Program-made: the position numbers and the translations under genes | Notes under the pieces: model-generated | Told to the model about the DNA's origin: nothing | What the model saw: the letters and a program-made list of their open reading frames with translations, nothing else | Databases searched by the model: none | Shown: positions 1-6,862 of the stretch, in pieces | How positions within the stretch are numbered: the stretch's first letter is position 1 | Layout: the number at the start of each line of letters is the position of its first letter | From: Alphaproteobacteria bacterium | Lineage (GTDB): Bacteria; Pseudomonadota; Alphaproteobacteria; Rhizobiales; Rhizobiaceae | Direction of reading: 5' to 3' | DNA: 11,043 bases | Assembly (NCBI GenBank): GCA_017308345.1 | Contig: JAFKFE010000195.1 | Coordinates: 9,640-20,682 of the forward strand

Positions 1-26
1 AATCAACGACAACAAGGGGAACTGAC

Positions 27-1142
27 ATGACAAACGATACGAAGAAACACGCAATGGAAAACCTCGCCGAGCGGGCGAAGCGCGGTGAGATTTCACGCCG
101 CCAGTTCGCGCAGCTCGCGGGCCTCGTGCTCGCCGGCACGCCGATGCTTTTGCGCTCGACCGGCGCTTTCGCCGAGACCAAGGGGCTGGTGCTGGTGAAC
201 TGGGGCGGCGACGCCATCACCGCCTATGACGCGGCCTACGGCCAGGCCTTCACCAAGGATACCGGCATCCCGGTCAAGATGGACGGCTCCGGCCCGACGG
301 AAGGCGCGATAGCCGCGCAGTATAAGAGCGGCGCGCCGACCTGGGACCTCGTCGACGTCGACCCGTTCTCGGCCATCACGCTGGGCGGCCAGGGCATGCT
401 CGAGCCGATCGACTACAAGATCGTCGACAAGAGCAAGATGCGGCCGGGCTTCGGCTGGGAGTATGCCGCGTCGACCTACTTCTTCTCCTATGTCATCGCC
501 TACGACTCGCAGAAATTCGGCTCCAACGCGCCGACCGGCATGGCCGACTTCTTCGACGTCAAGAAATTCCCGGGCAAGCGCTCGCTCTACAAATGGGGCG
601 TGTCGAGCTGGGAGGCAGCGCTTCTCGCCGACGGCGTGGCGCCCGCCTCGCTCTATCCGCTCGACCTCAAGCGCGCGCACGACAAGATCGCCGCCTTCAA
701 GGAGAACGTCGTCTCCTACTGGGGCGGCGGCGCCGAGAGCCAGAGCGTGCTGCTCAATGGCGAGGCCTCGATGGCGATCGTGTGGTCGACCCGCGCCTCG
801 CTGATCGAGCAGGACTCCGGCGGACAGATCAAGTTCATCTGGGACCAGGGCCTGATCTCGCCCGGCGCGCTGGCGGTGCTGAAGAACAATCCCGGCGGCA
901 AGGACGCGGCGATGAAGTTCATCGCCAGCACCCAGGATCCGCAAAAGGAACTGGTGATGTTCGACAAGCTCGGCCAGGGTCCGGCCAATCCGGCGGCCGA
1001 CGCGCTGATCCCGGCCGACAAGAAGCGCATCAACCCGGTCGACCCGGAAAACATGAAGAAGCAGATCGCGCTCGACATGGACTGGTACGCCAAGAACTAC
1101 GGCGCGGCGCTCGACGAATACACCAAGATCATCTCGGCCTGA
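27..1142 (+). CDS. ABC transporter substrate-binding protein, PotD/spermidine-putrescine type (Tat-exported)
   Basis: This 371-aa protein should be the periplasmic binding protein of an importer of the polyamine/thiamine-type (PotD-like) family. It starts with a twin-arginine signal: SRRQF at residues 23-27, a hydrophobic stretch to about residue 42, and a likely cleavage after GAFA at 46-49. The mature part begins with a strand followed by NWGGDA, typical of this family, and 371 aa is the usual length. An AAGGGGA ribosome site lies 6 nt before the ATG. The gene is followed after 21 nt by a permease and then a second permease, so the three form an operon. The family is known for polyamines and other small organic ions; the actual ligand cannot be read from the sequence. 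Family assignment is firm, substrate is open. Confidence 0.93.
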   Translation: MTNDTKKHAMENLAERAKRGEISRRQFAQLAGLVLAGTPMLLRSTGAFAETKGLVLVNWGGDAITAYDAAYGQAFTKDTGIPVKMDGSGPTEGAIAAQYKSGAPTWDLVDVDPFSAITLGGQGMLEPIDYKIVDKSKMRPGFGWEYAASTYFFSYVIAYDSQKFGSNAPTGMADFFDVKKFPGKRSLYKWGVSSWEAALLADGVAPASLYPLDLKRAHDKIAAFKENVVSYWGGGAESQSVLLNGEASMAIVWSTRASLIEQDSGGQIKFIWDQGLISPGALAVLKNNPGGKDAAMKFIASTQDPQKELVMFDKLGQGPANPAADALIPADKKRINPVDPENMKKQIALDMDWYAKNYGAALDEYTKIISA

Positions 1143-1163
1143 CCGGCCGAGAGCTTCTTACCG

Positions 1164-1997
1164 ATGAGAGGCACCCTCTCCGACAGGATGGGCGCGGCGC
1201 TGCTGATGGCGCCGCTGCTCCTGTTCCTCGTCCTTGCCTATGCCTGGCCGTTCCTCGGCGTGGTGAAGTGGAGTTTTACCCTCCCCACGCCCGGGCTCGG
1301 CCAATACCACGCCTTGCTCACCGACGAGCTGGTGCAGTCGGTGTTCATCCGCACGCTGCGCATCGCGGCAATCGTCACGATCGTCTCCGTCACCGCCGCC
1401 TATGCCATCACCGTGGTATGGGTGCGCGGCAGCCCGGTGCAACGCGTGCTCGCCGAATTCTGCATCCTGGTGCCGTTCTGGATCTCGGTGCTGACGCGCG
1501 CCTTCGGCTGGGTGGCGCTGCTCTCCAATCGCGGCCTGATCAACACCTGGCTACAGTCGATCGGCTTCATCTCGGAACCGCTGACGCTGGTGCGCAACGA
1601 GTTCGGCGTCGTCGTCGGCATGTCGCATTTCCTCATTCCCTTCGCGGTGTTTCCGCTGGCATCCGCCATGCGCAGCCTGGACGAGCGCGTGCTGCTTGCC
1701 GCGCGCGGGCTGGGCTCCAGCCGTATGCGCACCTTCTGGACGGTGTTCGTGCCGATGACGCGCTCGGGCATCATCGGCTCTGCGCTGATCGTCTTCGTCT
1801 TCTCGCTCGGCTTCTTCGTCACGCCGGCGATCCTCGGCGGCGGCCGCAGCGTCATGATCGCCGAACTGATCTATCTGCGCATCTTCCAGAGCCCGGACTG
1901 GGGGCTGGGCGCCGCGATCAGCGTCGTGCTGGTGGTGTTCGTGGCCGCGCTGATGGCGCTGCTCTTCCGCTACGTCAAACCGAAGCAATTGGTGTAG
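1164..1997 (+). CDS. ABC transporter permease, PotB-like
   Basis: This 277-aa inner-membrane protein is the first permease of the importer. It has about six hydrophobic segments; the first covers roughly residues 11-34. The cytoplasmic EAA loop that contacts the ATPase is visible at about 173-198, with the core LLAARGLGSS and the downstream VPMTRSGI. Length fits the PotB class. The ATG is 21 nt after the stop of the binding protein, with only a weak GAGAG ribosome site, suggesting expression coupled to the upstream gene; an in-frame ATG at 1188 is a less likely alternative. The gene pairs with the next permease, which starts 4 nt after its stop. Confidence in the family is high; the transported compound is unknown. 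Confidence 0.93.
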   Translation: MRGTLSDRMGAALLMAPLLLFLVLAYAWPFLGVVKWSFTLPTPGLGQYHALLTDELVQSVFIRTLRIAAIVTIVSVTAAYAITVVWVRGSPVQRVLAEFCILVPFWISVLTRAFGWVALLSNRGLINTWLQSIGFISEPLTLVRNEFGVVVGMSHFLIPFAVFPLASAMRSLDERVLLAARGLGSSRMRTFWTVFVPMTRSGIIGSALIVFVFSLGFFVTPAILGGGRSVMIAELIYLRIFQSPDWGLGAAISVVLVVFVAALMALLFRYVKPKQLV

Positions 1998-2001
1998 CGC
2001 G

Positions 2002-2808
2002 ATGCCGACCTACCGTCCCGGTCCCGTCTCGCTCATCCTCGCCGTGCTGGTGGCGCTGTTCCTTTTGATGCCGCTGCTTGCCGTCATCCCGGTGTCGCTG
2101 ACGCCGAGCCGCATGCTGACCATGCCGACGGGTGAACTGTCGCTGCGCCACTACCGCTCGCTGATCGAGGACCCGCGCTGGCTGGACTCCATCCTGCTGT
2201 CGATCCGGATCGGCGTGGTGAGCAGCGCGCTTTCCACGGTGCTGGCGCTTGCCTTCAGCCTGGGCGTCTGGATGTTCCAGCCGCGTTTCACCGCCACCCT
2301 CGTCGGCTTCGTGCTGCTGCCCATGGTGGTGCCGCCGGTGGTCTCGGCGGTGACGCTCTATTTCCTGCTCACCTCGGTCTCCGGCATCACCTCGTTCTTC
2401 GGCTACGACACCTGGCTCGGCGTCGCCATGGCGCATTCGGTGATGACCGTGCCCTTCGCCACGGTGCTCATCCTGGTGTCGCTCAGCCAGCTCGACCGGC
2501 GTATCGACCTTGCCGCGCGCGGCCTCGGCGCCAGCGTGTGGGAACGCGCGACGCGCGTCATCATGCCCAACATAAAGTTCGGCATCGTCACAGCCGCCCT
2601 GCTCTCTTTCGTGCTCTCCTGGGAAGAGATCGGCGTGACGCTGTTCATCACTTCGGTGAACGCGATCACGCTGCCGCGCCTGATGTGGATGGGCCTGCGC
2701 GACAACATCGACCCGGCGATCGCCGCGCTTTCGGTGATCCTGATCGTCATCACCGTGCTGGTGCTGGCGGTGCGGAGCGTGATCGCCGGACAGAAGGCGT
2801 CGCCATAG
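2002..2808 (+). CDS. ABC transporter permease, PotC-like
   Basis: This 268-aa inner-membrane protein is the second permease of the importer. It has a hydrophobic N-terminal segment (about residues 9-31), several further membrane spans, and a clear EAA loop at about 163-190 with LAARGLGASVWERA followed by VIMPN. The length and the single-domain form fit PotC. It starts 4 nt after the preceding permease stop with only a poor ribosome site (GGTG), so translational coupling is likely. No ATP-binding gene follows: the next 480 bases hold a hairpin and a likely small RNA, so the ATPase must lie upstream of the window or elsewhere. Confidence 0.93.
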   Translation: MPTYRPGPVSLILAVLVALFLLMPLLAVIPVSLTPSRMLTMPTGELSLRHYRSLIEDPRWLDSILLSIRIGVVSSALSTVLALAFSLGVWMFQPRFTATLVGFVLLPMVVPPVVSAVTLYFLLTSVSGITSFFGYDTWLGVAMAHSVMTVPFATVLILVSLSQLDRRIDLAARGLGASVWERATRVIMPNIKFGIVTAALLSFVLSWEEIGVTLFITSVNAITLPRLMWMGLRDNIDPAIAALSVILIVITVLVLAVRSVIAGQKASP

Positions 2809-2810
2809 AG

Positions 2811-2832
2811 CGGTTCCTTTTTCGTGGAACCG
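2811..2832 (+). terminator. Hairpin just after the ABC transporter operon
   Basis: A perfect 7-bp inverted repeat, CGGTTCC and GGAACCG, encloses an 8-nt T-rich loop, 2 nt after the permease stop codon. There is no T run after the stem, so it is not a textbook intrinsic terminator. It may stabilise the 3' end or be a member of a dispersed rhizobial hairpin repeat. The sequence around it also offers a second pairing, GAGCGG at 2808 with CCGCTC at 2838. Confidence 0.4.
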
Positions 2833-2893
2833 GCGAGCCGCTCGATCTCCAGGCGGAAGATCGCCCACGTTGTTTCCAGAATTGCTCTTCGCC

Positions 2894-2932
2894 GAAAAAC
2901 GAAAGAGGCCCGCCAGGAGCGGCGGACCTCTT
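2894..2932 (-). terminator. Strong intrinsic terminator, minus strand
   Basis: The arms at 2903-2914 and 2921-2932 pair over 12 positions with one mismatch around a 6-nt loop. In minus-strand reading the stem is followed by TTTCGTTTTT. This is the best terminator in the left half of the window. It ends the candidate small RNA and possibly read-through from the NolR-like gene. Confidence 0.8.
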
Positions 2933-3092
2933 ACGGAGCCGAAGTGGAAGCTCGGCGCCGTCGTGATCCGGGGGTGTGGATCGCTTCGGAGGTTAGCCAA
3001 CCGGGCTCAGCCGGGCGACTTACAAATCCGTAAACTTCGGCCTGACCAGGCGCCGGCCGCGCGAGAAAAGTCTCGCTCTATCAGTGCCTTGC
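2894..3092 (-). ncRNA. Candidate small RNA with intrinsic terminator, family unknown
   Basis: No protein frame of good quality covers this stretch, yet read on the minus strand it ends in three successive hairpins. The first is GATCC/GGATC with an 8-nt C-rich loop (2965-2982). The second is GCCGA/TCGGC (2938-2956). The last is a 12-bp terminator stem followed by a T tract. A TTGACA box (minus strand, 3122-3127) lies upstream, with a weak GGATGT at 18-nt spacing, which would put the 5' end near 3090 and give a transcript of about 200 nt. A CCUCC segment near 2990 is complementary to ribosome sites, as in some rhizobial trans-acting RNAs. It could instead be a long 3' leader of the neighbouring regulator gene. 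The 5' end is approximate. Confidence 0.5.
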
Positions 3093-3293
3093 GGGGAACA
3101 TCCGGACTGGAGCCATCCGCCTGTCAAAGAAACGTGATGAAACGCATGTCCGGCGAAGAGCGCGCGGGGCAGGCTTCGGGGCGTTGGAAAGGCTCGGCGC
3201 CGCCGCCATGCGGCTCGTCTGTCCAGGCTCCGCGCCATCAAGGCACCGCGCCGGACGAAGGCCCCCCGGCCTCGTCCGTGCGTGGCAGCCGGT

Positions 3294-3665
3294 TCAGGCG
3301 GCCTGCGGCCGCCGCATCCTCTCGACAAACGCCTGCCTTGCCGGGCCGGCAAGCGGCTTTTCCGTCGCCAGCAGGCCGTCGAGCAGCGCCAGAAGTTCGC
3401 GCGCCGCCGAGGACTTGCAGGAATAATAGACCATCTGACGATCGCGGCGGGTCTCGACCAGGCCAAACCTGCGCAGTTTGGCCAGGTGCTGCGACAGCGC
3501 CGATTGGCTGAGTTCGACCTTGTCGGCAAGCACGCCGACAGAGAGTTCGCCCTCGACCAGGTAGTTCATGATGAGCAGACGCTTCTCGTTGCCCATCACC
3601 GCAAGAAAGGCAGCCGCGCTTTCTGCGTTGGCGGTAAGTTTCTTGGTGACCATCGATTTCCCCAT
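3294..3665 (-). CDS. ArsR-family winged-helix repressor, NolR-like
   Basis: This 123-aa protein resembles the NolR type of ArsR/SmtB regulators, cytoplasmic dimers that bind DNA and in rhizobia repress nodulation and core genes. A helix-turn-helix spans about residues 41-66 (LSQSALSQHLAKLR is the recognition part) and the wing is at about 70-83 (RRDRQMVYY). The position where metal sensors carry a Cys pair reads ELSVGVL, so metal binding is not expected, again as in NolR. Two starts are possible: ATG 3665 with GGAAGAG 8 nt upstream, or ATG 3653 with GGGGA 5 nt upstream. It stands alone, with a likely small RNA downstream on the same strand. Orthology to nolR itself is an inference. Confidence 0.85.
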   Translation of the reverse strand: MGKSMVTKKLTANAESAAAFLAVMGNEKRLLIMNYLVEGELSVGVLADKVELSQSALSQHLAKLRRFGLVETRRDRQMVYYSCKSSAARELLALLDGLLATEKPLAGPARQAFVERMRRPQAA

Positions 3666-3876
3666 GGTTCATGCTCTTCCGAAGGCCATGGGGGCAAATG
3701 GCTTCAGAGTTCCAGAGCGTTAATGAGCATGCCCCGATTTGGACACGGGACCTGCCCTGCTTCTTTTGCGACCAGAACCCCTTCGCAACCCGGTTGCCAC
3801 CACGTCGGGGTCGTTGGTCTCGGATAGACGCGCGATGCTTTTTCCTAGCGCAAGTCAATGCAGACTCGGAAAAATT

Positions 3877-3903
3877 CCACGCTGCTAATACGTATCAGCG
3901 TGG
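3877..3903. promoter_or_regulatory. Inverted repeat, possible operator
   Basis: CCACGCTG and CAGCGTGG form a perfect 8-bp inverted repeat around an 11-nt AT-rich centre that contains ATACGTAT, itself a palindrome. No T tract follows on either strand. It lies about 210 bp upstream of the NolR-like start and 170 bp upstream of the 64-aa gene. The form suits a dimeric regulator, but which protein binds is unknown. Confidence 0.4.
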
Positions 3904-4027
3904 CGCTCATTCGGCAAGAATATAACGAGGCCGGCAAAGCACGGCCGGCCACGGGCGGAAGAAGGGCCAAGGCGGAAGCGCCTAGTGAAGGCAACCTCGC
4001 CGCGACTCACTCCCAATCTCGAAACAT

Positions 4028-4039
4028 GCTAATATTAGC
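4028..4039. promoter_or_regulatory. Perfect palindrome over a -10-like TAATAT
   Basis: GCTAATATTAGC is a perfect 12-bp palindrome 32 bp before the start of the 64-aa gene. It includes TAATAT (4030-4035), a good -10 hexamer, although the -35 position (TCACTC) is poor. A repressor binding here would block the promoter. Confidence 0.4.
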
Positions 4040-4071
4040 CGGGAAAAAGAGCCGGGCTGCAGGAGGGAACC

Positions 4072-4266
4072 ATGTCCACCATGCGCAGCACATTCACCCC
4101 CGAGGAAACGGCCATGCTTGCCCGCGTCTATGAGAACGGCGCCATCGAGGGTGAAACCGACGGACAGAAGGAAGCACGCGCCTCGCGCATCATCGCCAAC
4201 TACATGGCGGGCATCACCGACGAGGCGGAGTTGATCGAGCTTTCACGCCGGCCGCTTGGGAGGTGA
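4072..4266 (+). CDS. Small hypothetical protein, 64 aa
   Basis: This gene is not recognised as a known family. A strong AGGAGGGA ribosome site 4 nt before the ATG and good codon use support it as real. The product is soluble, without a signal or membrane segment, charged (many Glu and Arg) and probably helical, with a FTPEETAML start that resembles a helix cap. A TAATAT-containing palindrome lies just upstream and probably marks its promoter. It is followed after 93 bp by the DUF982 gene on the same strand, which has its own ribosome site; whether they share a transcript is unclear. Confidence 0.75.
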   Translation: MSTMRSTFTPEETAMLARVYENGAIEGETDGQKEARASRIIANYMAGITDEAELIELSRRPLGR

Positions 4267-4359
4267 GCGCCGCGCGAGCCGGCCTCACATCAAGTTGACG
4301 TTTCGGACCGGAACTCTCAGGTTAGATATTGCATTCCGACACATTCGGGAGGTTTCGCG

Positions 4360-4605
4360 ATGATGCAGGGATGGTTTTCAAAGCCGGTCGAAATCGCCGT
4401 CGGCGTTTCCGGCTCGATCCGTCACATATCCAATGCCGAACAAGCGGCCGAGCTTCTGGCCGGGCAATGGCGCGACGCCGGCAGCGCGCTGCATGGCGCG
4501 GCGCTGCTGGCCTGCCGCCGGGCGATCCACGGCGACGTCACGGCGGACAACGCCAGGGAGGCCTTCATCGTCGCCGCGCGCGAGGCGCATGTGCTGGTGG
4601 AATAG
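4360..4605 (+). CDS. DUF982 domain protein
   Basis: This 81-aa protein matches the pattern of the DUF982 family, small proteins found mostly in rhizobia and often in several copies per genome. Visible features are the start FSKPVEIAVG (residues 6-15), a central WRDAGSALHGAALLACRRAI helix region, and the closing ARE-AFIVAARE type helix. The function of the family is unknown. GGGAGG lies 7 nt before the first of two adjacent ATGs (4360, 4363). A TTGACG at 4295 could be a -35 box, but no well-spaced -10 follows. Family call rests on recalled pattern only. Confidence 0.8.
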   Translation: MMQGWFSKPVEIAVGVSGSIRHISNAEQAAELLAGQWRDAGSALHGAALLACRRAIHGDVTADNAREAFIVAAREAHVLVE

Positions 4606-4631
4606 AGCATGGCGAGGCTCCGCGGACCTGC

Positions 4632-4736
4632 CTACCGATAGAAGAGCCATAAGAGCACCGCCATCGCGAACACTGCCGGAGAGAGCAGGATGCCGGCCCG
4701 AAAGATGCACATGGCCAGGTAGAGCGGAGTGAGCAT
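4632..4736 (-). CDS. Putative 34-aa single-span membrane protein
   Basis: A short ORF of 34 codons that reads as almost one continuous hydrophobic segment: MLTPLYLAM at the start, ILLSPAVFAMAVLLWLF near the end, and a final Arg. It starts 19 nt downstream of the stop of the 54-aa ORF on the same strand, so the two could be a bicistronic unit. There is no good ribosome site directly before the ATG (a GAAGG lies about 17 nt upstream), which lowers confidence. No family is recognised. Confidence 0.4.
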   Translation of the reverse strand: MLTPLYLAMCIFRAGILLSPAVFAMAVLLWLFYR

Positions 4737-4755
4737 GCCTGGCGGCGCCGGCCTT

Positions 4756-4920
4756 CTATCGATTGCCGGCACCGACCGAAAACCGGCGCATCGTTCGAAA
4801 GGCAAGCACCCGGTCCGCTTCAGCGCGCATGCGATTTTTCCGGGCCTCCTCGTAAAACCCGAAAGCGGTCGCCATCAGCGTCGCGGCGGTCATGGTGAGG
4901 GCAAGCATGGCGATAAGCAT
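4756..4920 (-). CDS. Putative 54-aa small membrane protein
   Basis: A 54-codon ORF with a hydrophobic N-terminal segment (LIAMLALTMTAATLMATAF, residues 2-20) followed by a strongly basic tail with several Arg and Lys residues. This is the layout of a single-span inner-membrane protein with a cytoplasmic C-terminus. GGGAAGA lies 8 nt before the ATG. Upstream are a CRP-like palindrome and a tandem repeat that could control it. Small proteins of this type are common in rhizobia but are mostly uncharacterised. No family is named. Confidence 0.55.
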   Translation of the reverse strand: MLIAMLALTMTAATLMATAFGFYEEARKNRMRAEADRVLAFRTMRRFSVGAGNR

Positions 4921-4983
4921 GAGAGGTCTTCCCGCGTTTCATCAGCCTGCCGCAATGATTAGCGCCGCCCGCGCGGACGCGTC

Positions 4984-4999
4984 AGTGACTTTGGTCACA
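4984..4999 (-). promoter_or_regulatory. CRP/FNR-type palindrome
   Basis: On the minus strand the site reads TGTGA-N6-TCACT, nine of ten positions of the classical CRP half-sites. The core GTGAC/GTCAC is a perfect inverted repeat around 4 nt. It lies about 65 bp upstream of the 54-aa membrane ORF and downstream of the GT8 gene. Whether a CRP-family regulator binds is inference. Confidence 0.4.
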
Positions 5000-5000
5000 T

Positions 5001-5030
5001 GATTTTCGAGCGGTCGATTTTCGAGCGGTC
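5001..5030. repeat. Tandem direct repeat, 2 x 15 bp
   Basis: The 15-mer GATTTTCGAGCGGTC occurs twice in direct succession without any difference. It abuts the CRP-like palindrome. It could be a recent slip duplication or a pair of regulator sites. Confidence 0.9.
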
Positions 5031-5073
5031 CGCGGGCACCCGCAAACGGGCAGGCGCGGGCATAGGACCTCGA

Positions 5074-6033
5074 TCAGGCGAAACCGCCAAGCACTTCCGG
5101 AAACTGGACCGCCATCGCTCCTGCATCCGCGTGGCCGGCATAGATCCCGTGCATCTTGGCGCCGTCATATCTGGCCCTGCGGCGCTGCACGTCCTTGCCG
5201 AACAGACCGGCAACGGCGTCGAAACGCCGGAAGAAGCGCTTCATCACGCCGCGTTCGAAAGGAATGCGCTGCTCGAAAGGCCCGCCCCAGGGCGTGTCCC
5301 TCGCCAGGTCGCGCCAGATGCTCAGCGCGTCGAGTTCGACCCCGACCTGATTGCCCCATGGCTTGCCGCCCGCGAAATGCCTGGCCCAGGCTTGCGTGAA
5401 ACGGAACTCCCTCGTTCCGAGCGACTGCAGGTTCCAATTTGGATGCATCGTCTGCCATTTGCCCTCGAAGGCGACGTTCAGGGCATTTTGATCGTTCATC
5501 CTGCCGTCCATGGCGGTCTTACGCGTGCGCTCCAGTAGGGCGTCTTCCCGGACGGCGTCCATGTCGAAGACGACGACACCCGAATTGAAGTATGGCGCGC
5601 CGGGGGCCAGCTTGAGCTTCTGCCGGTACGAGGGCCTGAAATACATGTAGTCGTCATGCGCGGCGAGCAGCGGAGCGCGCAGCCCCTGCCCGGCCAGATC
5701 GTTGATGTCCCGGTTGAAGAGAACGTCGCAATCCGTGTATGCGATGCGGTCATACGGCTCGAAAACCGGAAGCCGGTCGGCGAAAAGCCGAACGTAGGCG
5801 GCGATGCTGTAGGTTCCGAAGCGGAAGCCGAAATTCGTCATGAAGTCGGTGACATCGACCAGCCCGACCTTGCCTTTCAGCAGATGGCGGGCGACTTCGA
5901 GATCCGGATTCCTCGCACCGGTGTAGAGCAGAAAGCCGTCGATCGGGGTCGAGACGTCGAGTATCCGACGCGCCGCCAGGCAGGCATACGGGAAGTAATT
6001 GGCATCCGTCGCCAGGAAGAAGCACTTGGTCAT
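5074..6033 (-). CDS. Glycosyltransferase family 8 protein (LgtC-like)
   Basis: This 319-aa protein has the layout of GT8 retaining glycosyltransferases, which move a sugar from a UDP-sugar to a lipopolysaccharide or other glycan acceptor. The N-terminus (FFLATDANYFPYA) is the nucleotide-binding start. DCD at 101-103 is the metal-binding DXD motif. FNSGVVVFD (149-157), DQNALNVAF (181-189) and HFAGGKPW (219-226) are the other family blocks; the last matches the HxxGxxKPW pattern with a one-residue shift. It starts 17 nt after the stop of the acetyltransferase gene, so the two are probably co-transcribed. The C-terminal region is basic, as in membrane-associated members. Donor and acceptor are unknown. 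Confidence 0.88.
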   Translation of the reverse strand: MTKCFFLATDANYFPYACLAARRILDVSTPIDGFLLYTGARNPDLEVARHLLKGKVGLVDVTDFMTNFGFRFGTYSIAAYVRLFADRLPVFEPYDRIAYTDCDVLFNRDINDLAGQGLRAPLLAAHDDYMYFRPSYRQKLKLAPGAPYFNSGVVVFDMDAVREDALLERTRKTAMDGRMNDQNALNVAFEGKWQTMHPNWNLQSLGTREFRFTQAWARHFAGGKPWGNQVGVELDALSIWRDLARDTPWGGPFEQRIPFERGVMKRFFRRFDAVAGLFGKDVQRRRARYDGAKMHGIYAGHADAGAMAVQFPEVLGGFA

Positions 6034-6050
6034 TCGTCAACCGCGACCCG

Positions 6051-6632
6051 TCATTTCGTTGCGGTGCCTGCCACAAAATGCTTCTCGACAAAAGTCTCGA
6101 TCGGGCCGGTCAGCGCGGCCGCCTCGCCTTTGATCTTCTCGTCGTCCCAATGCCACCATTCGATGGCGAGCAGCTTCGAGACGATGTCCTGCGAAAAGCG
6201 GTATCTGATCAGCCTTGCCGGGGAGCCGCCGACGATCGCGTAGGGCGGCACGTTCTTCGTGACCACTGCCCCTGCCCCGACGACGGCGCCGTCGCCGATT
6301 TCGACGCCCGGCAAGATCATGGCGCCATGGCCGATCCAGACATCATTGCCGACGGTAATGCCGCCCGGCCTGCCGCCATTCGCGATCGGCTCGGGCCGTT
6401 TCAGCAACCGGCTGTGGATCGGAAATGACGTCGCGCTGCCGGTCGGATGCTGGCCCGAGCACATGAAAAGAACCTGGCCCGCGACCGAGCAGAAGGCTCC
6501 GATTTCCAGCGGCGCGTCCTTTGAGGGAAACAAGACCTTTCGCCATGTCACGCCGTAGGTGTGACGGCCGACCGTCACATGCCGCGGCAATTTGGAGCGC
6601 GCGTCCCTCAGCCATCTGGAAAGCGTCGACAT
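6051..6632 (-). CDS. Hexapeptide-repeat acetyltransferase (CatB/Vat-type left-handed beta helix)
   Basis: With the start at ATG 6632 the product is 193 aa. It has the imperfect hexapeptide repeats of the xenobiotic/sugar O-acetyltransferase family: [19 protein letters not shown], then [14 protein letters not shown], closing with [19 protein letters not shown]. An acetyl-CoA-dependent transfer to a sugar hydroxyl or amine is expected. The WWHWDD motif near the C-terminus is typical of the CatB branch. The start was chosen because AGAAAGGG lies 7 nt upstream; the frame stays open to 6698, but those residues look non-coding. It leads a minus-strand pair with the GT8 gene and is divergent from the next glycosyltransferase, so it may decorate the same glycan rather than act on a drug. 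Confidence 0.88.
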   Translation of the reverse strand: MSTLSRWLRDARSKLPRHVTVGRHTYGVTWRKVLFPSKDAPLEIGAFCSVAGQVLFMCSGQHPTGSATSFPIHSRLLKRPEPIANGGRPGGITVGNDVWIGHGAMILPGVEIGDGAVVGAGAVVTKNVPPYAIVGGSPARLIRYRFSQDIVSKLLAIEWWHWDDEKIKGEAAALTGPIETFVEKHFVAGTATK

Positions 6633-6862
6633 CCCGCAACCCTTTCTGTGACTTGGTGACTTGGCGACATAGCCCCATAGCATCCGGATCGGAGCCAAGG
6701 CAAAGCCACAAGGCGCTGCTGGCGATTGCGCCGACCGGCACTACTCCAATTCGCTTGATTTTCCCCCGGCGCCGGGCAAAGAGAACGTCGGGGGGCCGCC
6801 GCAACTGCGAGACAGCCTTGGCATTCAAACCGATAGTTGACCGATTGAGCCGAAGCCGGGCG

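Larger units (their letters stand above)
3666..4071. other. Intergenic region between divergent small genes
   Basis: These 406 bases separate the minus-strand NolR-like gene from the plus-strand 64-aa gene. Frames in it have no family features and look accidental. It must hold both promoters. Two palindromes (3877-3903 and 4028-4039) are listed separately; no convincing -35/-10 pair was found for the NolR-like gene. Confidence 0.6.

Noticed and set aside
593..2068. Long 491-codon frame across the ABC transporter genes
   Set aside because: It overlaps the binding protein and first permease in another frame, is very rich in Arg and Gly, and has no family features; it is a high-GC shadow.
1975..3000. 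341-codon minus-strand frame opposite the second permease
   Set aside because: His/Arg/Asp-rich composition typical of antisense frames in GC-rich DNA; the plus-strand permease is clear.
3238..3858. 206-codon minus frame overlapping the NolR-like gene
   Set aside because: It is out of frame with the regulator and shows no recognisable domain.
6648..6663. Tandem 8-bp GTGACTTG repeat upstream of the acetyltransferase
   Set aside because: Two short copies can arise by chance and no promoter element is attached to them.
6521..6862. N-terminal extension of the glycosyltransferase-like gene to ATG 6521
   Set aside because: It would overlap the start of the opposite-strand acetyltransferase, and the extra residues are basic and without fold features; a GTG or TTG start near 6850 fits better.
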